DNA of 64,000 nt from Pseudomonas spelaei (GTDB taxonomy: Bacteria > Pseudomonadota > Gammaproteobacteria > Pseudomonadales > Pseudomonadaceae). The stretch lies in the NCBI RefSeq assembly GCF_009724245.1, contig NZ_WNNK01000004.1, forward strand, positions 277,685-341,684, given 5' to 3'. Position 1 is the first letter of the stretch. Each line of letters starts with the position of its first letter. Shown one piece after another: positions 59,573 through 64,000 of the stretch. The position numbers and the translations under genes are program-made. The notes under the pieces were generated by a model that worked only from the letters and a program-made list of their open reading frames with translations, had not been told where the DNA came from and did no database searches.

Positions 59573-60237
59573 CGGCTGCTCCTCTGAATGTAGCGCCGGC
59601 CGATCCAGTTCAATAACTGGCGGATCATCAAGGCCATGCACAGGTAAATCAGGGTGGTCAGGGCATAGGTTTCGAAGGCGCGGAAATTGCGGGACTGGAT
59701 GAAGTTGGCGGCAAAGCTCAGCTCTTCGGTGGCGATCTGTGAACAGACCGCCGAACCGAGCATCACGATGATGATCTGGCTGCTCAAGGCCGGCCAGACC
59801 TTGCCCAGCGCCGGCAGCAGCACTACGTGGCGGAACGCTTCGAAGCGGGTCATCGCCAGCGCCGCTGCCGCTTCCAATTGTCCGCGAGGAATGGCCTGGA
59901 TCCCGGCGCGAATAATCTCGGTGGAGTAGGCGCCCAGGTTGATCACCATCGCCAGTACCGCCGCCTGCCATTCGGAAATCTGCACGCCGAGGGATGGCAA
60001 GCCGAAGAAGATGAAAAACAACTGCACCAGAAACGGCGTGTTGCGGATCAACTCGACATACACCCCGAACATCCAGCACAGCGGCTGGATTTTCCACGCT
60101 CGCGCCACTGCGCCGACAATCCCCAGGGCCACGCCCAGTACCGCACCGATGGCGGTCAGCTCAAGCGTGAACAGCGCACCGCGCAGCAACAGATCGGTAT
60201 TGGCCAGGACCGGCACAAAGTCGAATTGATAGGCCAT
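59569..60237 (-). CDS. Amino-acid ABC transporter permease 1
   Basis: 222 residues with five or so membrane helices and the conserved blocks LIRNTPFLVQLFFIFFGLPS, SEIIRAGIQ-like TEIIRAGIQAIPRGQLEAA and VVLLPALGKVWPAL. The ATG at 60237 is favoured over 60258 because GAGGG lies about 8 bases before it. It follows the binding-protein gene by 21 bases. Confidence 0.91.
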   Translation of the reverse strand: MAYQFDFVPVLANTDLLLRGALFTLELTAIGAVLGVALGIVGAVARAWKIQPLCWMFGVYVELIRNTPFLVQLFFIFFGLPSLGVQISEWQAAVLAMVINLGAYSTEIIRAGIQAIPRGQLEAAAALAMTRFEAFRHVVLLPALGKVWPALSSQIIIVMLGSAVCSQIATEELSFAANFIQSRNFRAFETYALTTLIYLCMALMIRQLLNWIGRRYIQRSSR

Positions 60238-60258
60238 ATCTAACCCTCGTTGCGGCAA

Positions 60259-61044
60259 TCAGAGATCAGCCGGCAGCGGCTCTTTGAGCCACAATTTCGC
60301 GTTCTTTTCCAGGCTGCCGTCAGCCTTGGCGGCGACGAGGATCTGGTTGACCTTATCCAGCAGCGCCGGCTCGTTCTTGTTCACGCCCACGTAGACGGGC
60401 GAGTCCTTGAGCTTCACTTTCAGCGCCGGTATACGCTTGGGACTGCGCTCGCTGATGGCGACCATCACCACGTTGCCGCTGGCAATCAGGTCTACCTGGC
60501 CGGCCAGGTAAGCGGCGATGGTCGAGTTGTTGTCTTCGAAGCGTTTGATCGTGGCCTCTTTTGGCGCGACGGCGGTCAGCTCAATGTCTTCGATAGCGCC
60601 ACGGGTCACGCTGATGGTTTTGCCCTTGAGGTCATCGACGGTGCTGACAGGTGCGTCCGGTGGGCCGAATACGGCGAGGTAGAAGGGTGCATAGGCCTTG
60701 GAGAAATCGATGACTTTCTCCCGTTCGGCGTTCTTGCCCAGGCTGGAAATCACCAGATCGACCTTGCCGGTGGTGAGGAAGGGGATGCGATTGGTGCTGT
60801 TGACTGGCGTCAGTTCAAGTTTGACCTTGAGCTGGTCAGCCAGCAGTTTTGCAGTGTCGATGTCCAGGCCGCGAGGCTTCATGTCCGGGCCAACCGAACC
60901 GAACGGAGGGAAATCCTGGGGCACGGCGACCTTGAGGGTGCCACGGGCGACGATATCGTCCAGGCCATTGGCCTGGGCGGGCGCCTGGCTCAGCATCAGG
61001 CTGGCAAACAGGGCGGTGAGCAGGGCGCTGCAACGCTTGGTCAT
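60259..61044 (-). CDS. Periplasmic amino-acid binding protein (SBP family 3)
   Basis: 261 residues. A signal peptide (MTKRCSALLTALFASLMLSQ) precedes a family 3 solute-binding protein: GTLKVAVPQDFPPFGSVGPD, GLDIDTAKLLADQLKVKLEL, and DLVISSLGKNAEREKVIDFS. It captures a polar amino acid or similar compound for the two permeases and ATPase encoded next. First gene of the transporter, behind a sigma-54 type promoter. The ligand cannot be read from sequence. Confidence 0.92.
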   Translation of the reverse strand: MTKRCSALLTALFASLMLSQAPAQANGLDDIVARGTLKVAVPQDFPPFGSVGPDMKPRGLDIDTAKLLADQLKVKLELTPVNSTNRIPFLTTGKVDLVISSLGKNAEREKVIDFSKAYAPFYLAVFGPPDAPVSTVDDLKGKTISVTRGAIEDIELTAVAPKEATIKRFEDNNSTIAAYLAGQVDLIASGNVVMVAISERSPKRIPALKVKLKDSPVYVGVNKNEPALLDKVNQILVAAKADGSLEKNAKLWLKEPLPADL

Positions 61045-61089
61045 GGCAACTCTCCGAAATGGGCGAAGGAATTTTCTGGTTTCTGCCAG

Positions 61090-61105
61090 TGCACAGCCCA
61101 TGCCA
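61090..61105 (-). promoter_or_regulatory. Sigma-54 type promoter for the amino-acid ABC transporter
   Basis: On the minus strand the sequence reads TGGCATGGGCTGTGCA, matching TGGCAC-N5-TTGCA with two mismatches and the exact GG-N10-GC spacing. Its -12 element lies about 46 bases before the binding-protein ATG. That would fit RpoN/NtrC-type nitrogen control of uptake. Confidence 0.6.
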
Positions 61106-61299
61106 TCACCCTGTGAATCGCCTGAAAGGGCGCAATCTATTGGGCTGTAGCGGTCTTACTGGTCTGAACAGTTGCGTTGGCTTTTGCACTCTTTTCGAGC
61201 GCCACAAAAATCCCGCGAGCTCCTTTGGAGCGTGGCTTGCCGGGTGCCGCGAATAGCTTTACAACTAGCCGCTCAGTGGACTGGAACCTTGAGTTTTTT

Positions 61300-61995
61300 A
61301 TGAATTCCATCGCGCAGGCCGTACCGGAGTTAGCGTTGCAAGCTATCCGCAAACTGATCGCCGAAGAGGGCTTCGGACCGGGCGATGCGCTGCCGTCCCA
61401 ACGCGACCTGGCGCTGCAATTGGGCGTGAGTCGTGCTTCGTTACGCGAAGCGTTGTCCTCGCTCAGTGCGCTGGGCGTGGTCAGCGTGCAGCCAGGAAAA
61501 GGCGTGTTCGTGCAAGCGATGGATGAGCCTGCGGGCTTTGCCTGGCCTTTTGCTGCGCAAGCAACACCGTTGGATATCTTTCAACTGCGCTATGCCTTGG
61601 AAGGGTTCGCGGCAGGGTTGGCGGCGGTGACGTTGACCACCGATGAGTTGGATCTTCTTGACGATAATGTCGAGGCGATGCACAAAGAACTTAAGGCCAG
61701 TGACTTCGAGGCGGCGGCGCGGCTGGACTTCGAATTCCACCAGCGCATCCTGCTGGCCAGCGGAAATCAGGCGATGGTCAGCATTCTCAGTGCCAGCGTC
61801 GACGTGTTTCTGGAGAGTCAGAAGCTACCGTTCATCCGACCGGAGCGGGCCATGGAGACCTGGCAGGAACACCGCAAGATCCTCCGTGCCCTGGCGCGGC
61901 GCGCCAGTGCCGCATCACAGAAAACCATGCAAGAACACGTACGTAACGCGGCGCTGCGTACGGGCATTGCCTTCATTACTCCCGTCATGCGTTGA
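61300..61995 (+). CDS. GntR family regulator of the FadR/FCD type
   Basis: 231 residues. The N-terminal winged helix-turn-helix (LPSQRDLALQLGVSRASLRE, then GVVSVQPGKGVFV) is followed by an FCD ligand domain with its metal-binding Asp/His pattern (RLDFEFHQRILLASGN). The ATG at 61300 starts MNSIAQAVPELALQAIRKLI; upstream in-frame codons from 61177 lack family similarity. It is divergent from the amino-acid ABC transporter and is its likely regulator. Confidence 0.87.
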   Translation: MNSIAQAVPELALQAIRKLIAEEGFGPGDALPSQRDLALQLGVSRASLREALSSLSALGVVSVQPGKGVFVQAMDEPAGFAWPFAAQATPLDIFQLRYALEGFAAGLAAVTLTTDELDLLDDNVEAMHKELKASDFEAAARLDFEFHQRILLASGNQAMVSILSASVDVFLESQKLPFIRPERAMETWQEHRKILRALARRASAASQKTMQEHVRNAALRTGIAFITPVMR

Positions 61996-62116
61996 TCTGG
62001 GCTATACCCAAACTCATGCAACACCATAGCAAGAGTCAATCAGAGGCGGCTTCCTGAACGAGGGAAGGGCGGCTATGATGGGCAACGTTTTTTTTGCTTA
62101 CAACCCGGAGACATCC

Positions 62117-62446
62117 ATGAGCAACGATCTTATCAAGCACGTCACCGACGCGACCTTTGAGGCAGAAGTACTTAAGGCCCAAGGCCCGGTGCTGGTTGAC
62201 TACTGGGCTGAATGGTGTGGTCCTTGCAAAATGATCGCTCCGGTTCTGGACGACATTGCTACCACCTACGAAGGCAAGTTGACCATTGCCAAGCTGAACA
62301 TCGACGACAACCAGGAAACCCCGGCCAAGCACGGCGTGCGTGGTATCCCGACGCTGATGCTGTTCAAGAACGGCAACGTCGAAGCCACCAAGGTCGGCGC
62401 ACTGTCGAAGTCCCAGCTGCAAGCTTTCCTCGACGCCAACATCTAA
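62117..62446 (+). CDS. trxA: Thioredoxin 1
   Basis: 109 residues with the redox site Trp-Cys34-Gly-Pro-Cys37 (AEWCGPCKM) and the cis-proline GIPTLMLF. It reduces ribonucleotide reductase and many cytoplasmic disulfides. The ATG at 62117 ([14 protein letters not shown]) is preceded by CCGGAG. It stands alone before rho, the usual gammaproteobacterial order, with its own terminator. Confidence 0.96.
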   Translation: MSNDLIKHVTDATFEAEVLKAQGPVLVDYWAEWCGPCKMIAPVLDDIATTYEGKLTIAKLNIDDNQETPAKHGVRGIPTLMLFKNGNVEATKVGALSKSQLQAFLDANI

Positions 62447-62454
62447 GCGTCGTC

Positions 62455-62485
62455 AAAAAAGCCCCGCAAATAGCGGGGCTTTTTC
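62455..62485 (+). terminator. Rho-independent terminator of trxA
   Basis: AAAAAAGCCCCGC pairs with GCGGGGCTTTTT around a small loop, 9 bases past the trxA stop. It separates trxA from rho. Confidence 0.92.
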
Positions 62486-62488
62486 GTG

Positions 62489-62680
62489 AAACAGGGCTAG
62501 ACGCTCTGAAACTCAGGTGGTACATTCGGCCCCGCACTGGTTTCTCCATTGCCCCCTGCAAGCCGTCGCCGACGCACTCCTTTTCGATTAGTACGCGATC
62601 CTGTCGCCTTCTCTGCGGCGCGGCCTCATTAAGCCAAAAGCTTAATTTCCCCCCTCCATAAATGATTACGTCATTCCTAT
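62489..62680 (+). promoter_or_regulatory. Long C-rich leader of rho
   Basis: About 190 bases between the trxA terminator and the rho ATG, with C-rich, G-poor runs (ccattgccccctgc; ttaatttcccccctccat) like Rho-loading sites. Rho autoregulates through its leader in E. coli, and a conserved structured RNA named Pseudomon-Rho has been described upstream of rho in Pseudomonas. This leader is the expected place for it. I did not verify the structure. Confidence 0.6.
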
Positions 62681-63940
62681 ATGAATCTGACTGAACTCAA
62701 GCAAAAGCCGATTACCGAACTGCTCGAATTGGCCGAACAGATGGGCATAGAAAATATGGCCCGTTCGCGCAAGCAGGACGTGATTTTCTCCCTGCTGAAA
62801 AAGCACGCGAAAAGCGGCGAGGAAATCTCCGGTGATGGCGTGCTGGAGATTCTCCAGGACGGCTTCGGCTTTCTCCGCTCTGCAGACGCCTCCTATCTCG
62901 CCGGCCCAGACGATATCTACGTCTCGCCGAGCCAGATCCGTCGCTTCAACTTGCGCACCGGTGACACCATCGTTGGCAAGATCCGCCCTCCGAAGGAAGG
63001 CGAGCGTTATTTCGCCCTGCTCAAGGTCGACACGATCAACTTCGATCGTCCCGAGAACGCGAAAAACAAGATTCTCTTCGAGAACCTGACGCCGCTGTTC
63101 CCGACCGTGCGCATGAAGATGGAAGCCGGTAACGGTTCCACCGAAGACTTGACCGGTCGTGTCATCGACCTGTGCGCCCCGATTGGCAAGGGCCAGCGCG
63201 GCCTGATCGTTGCGCCGCCGAAAGCCGGTAAGACCATCATGCTGCAGAACATCGCAGCGAACATCGCCCGTAACAATCCTGAAGTTCATCTGATCGTATT
63301 GCTGATCGATGAGCGTCCGGAAGAAGTAACCGAAATGCAGCGCACTGTGCGCGGCGAAGTCGTTGCCTCGACGTTCGATGAGCCACCAACCCGCCACGTG
63401 CAGGTTGCCGAGATGGTGATCGAGAAGGCCAAGCGTCTGGTCGAGCACAAAAAAGACGTGGTGATCCTGCTGGACTCCATCACCCGTCTGGCTCGCGCCT
63501 ACAACACCGTGATCCCGAGCTCCGGCAAGGTCCTCACCGGTGGTGTCGATGCCCACGCCCTGGAGAAACCGAAACGTTTCTTTGGCGCCGCGCGGAACAT
63601 TGAAGAAGGCGGCTCGCTGACCATCATCGCCACCGCGCTGGTTGAAACCGGTTCGAAGATGGACGAAGTGATTTACGAAGAATTCAAAGGTACCGGCAAC
63701 ATGGAGTTGCCTTTGGATCGCCGTATCGCTGAAAAACGTGTGTTCCCAGCGATCAACATCAACCGTTCCGGCACCCGCCGCGAAGAGTTGCTGACGGCCG
63801 ATGACGAACTGCAGCGCATGTGGATTCTGCGCAAGCTGCTGCACCCGATGGACGAAGTAGCGGCCATCGAGTTCCTGATCGACAAGCTGAAAACCACCAA
63901 GACCAACGACGAGTTCTTCTTGTCGATGAAGCGCAAATAA
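62681..63940 (+). CDS. rho: Transcription termination factor Rho
   Basis: 419 residues. An N-terminal RNA-binding domain ([40 protein letters not shown]) precedes the hexameric ATPase with Walker A APPKAGKT, Walker [17 protein letters not shown] and a C-terminal RNA-translocating region. It ends unprotected transcripts. The ATG at 62681 has no clear Shine-Dalgarno sequence (gtcattcctat precedes it), but the N-terminus is exactly that of the family. Confidence 0.97.
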   Translation: MNLTELKQKPITELLELAEQMGIENMARSRKQDVIFSLLKKHAKSGEEISGDGVLEILQDGFGFLRSADASYLAGPDDIYVSPSQIRRFNLRTGDTIVGKIRPPKEGERYFALLKVDTINFDRPENAKNKILFENLTPLFPTVRMKMEAGNGSTEDLTGRVIDLCAPIGKGQRGLIVAPPKAGKTIMLQNIAANIARNNPEVHLIVLLIDERPEEVTEMQRTVRGEVVASTFDEPPTRHVQVAEMVIEKAKRLVEHKKDVVILLDSITRLARAYNTVIPSSGKVLTGGVDAHALEKPKRFFGAARNIEEGGSLTIIATALVETGSKMDEVIYEEFKGTGNMELPLDRRIAEKRVFPAININRSGTRREELLTADDELQRMWILRKLLHPMDEVAAIEFLIDKLKTTKTNDEFFLSMKRK

Positions 63941-63963
63941 CGCGACTTCTCAGGTCAAAAAAG

Positions 63964-63994
63964 AATGGCGCCCTTCGGGGCGCCATTTTTTTTT
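63964..63994 (+). terminator. Rho-independent terminator of rho
   Basis: Perfect stem AATGGCGCCC / GGGCGCCATT closed by a cTTCGg tetraloop, then a run of nine or more T's. It starts about 24 bases past the rho stop. Confidence 0.94.
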
Positions 63995-64000
63995 GTTGAA

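Noticed and set aside
58922..60097. 391-codon frame suggesting a long permease
   Set aside because: The first 175 codons are the wrong frame of permease 1; the real start at 59572 has AGGAG and the normal permease N-terminus.
61158..61172. ACTG-N7-CAGT as a GntR operator
   Set aside because: Arms of only four bases and no match to a known FadR-type consensus; chance is likely.

Overview
This window is a stretch of chromosome from a Pseudomonas, most probably of the P. fluorescens group. From memory, its gene order follows the P. aeruginosa PAO1 block that runs from xpt/rep to trxA/rho. REP/REPIN palindromes sit in many of the gaps between genes. Base composition looks uniform and GC-rich except just ahead of the fimbrial cluster. 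I saw no tRNA, rRNA, CRISPR array, transposase or prophage gene.

Layout. 1-14.5 kb: the end of an acetyl-CoA hydrolase/transferase gene, xpt and rep, a GGDEF-EAL protein like ProE, a MATE pump with a LysR regulator, a Cache chemoreceptor, an ABC membrane-domain protein divergent from a TetR regulator with two clear operators, comM and ubiK. 14.5-17.7 kb: glnK-amtB behind a sigma-54 type promoter, a YjbQ protein and sutA. 17.9-22.5 kb: a tightly packed minus-strand operon lptM-lysA-dapF-DUF484-xerC-HAD. 22.7-28.4 kb: cyaY, a DUF1289 gene, rnk with a premature terminator in its leader, class I adenylate cyclase cyaA, small conserved genes and a GST-like protein.

28.5-41.5 kb: argH, algR without its usual sensor-kinase neighbour, the haem operon hemC-hemD-hemX-hemY, dsbB, algQ/rsd, an FKBP isomerase, the repeat-rich algP, a TIGR02444 gene and an ABC-F protein. 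41.5-48.1 kb: an MscS-like protein, a LysE exporter, an FTR1 permease fused to cytochrome c, YaiI, ElbB, a fatty-acid-hydroxylase-superfamily membrane protein and a DedA protein. 48.2-53.2 kb: hemB, and ppk convergent with ppx, which make and degrade polyphosphate.

53.2-62.0 kb is the accessory part. It lies between ppx and trxA, which I recall as neighbours in P. aeruginosa. It holds a four-gene chaperone-usher pilus cluster (pilin, chaperone, usher, candidate tip subunit) and a complete polar amino-acid ABC transporter. The transporter has a sigma-54 type promoter and a divergent FadR-type regulator. The window ends with trxA and rho; rho has a long C-rich leader and a strong terminator.

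The less routine observations are the TetR operator pair, the predicted sigma-54 promoter of the amino-acid transporter, the identical 78-bp tandem units in algP, the missing algZ/fimS, and the compact pilus cluster whose last subunit lacks a donor-strand extension. I found no wholly new defence or mobile system.
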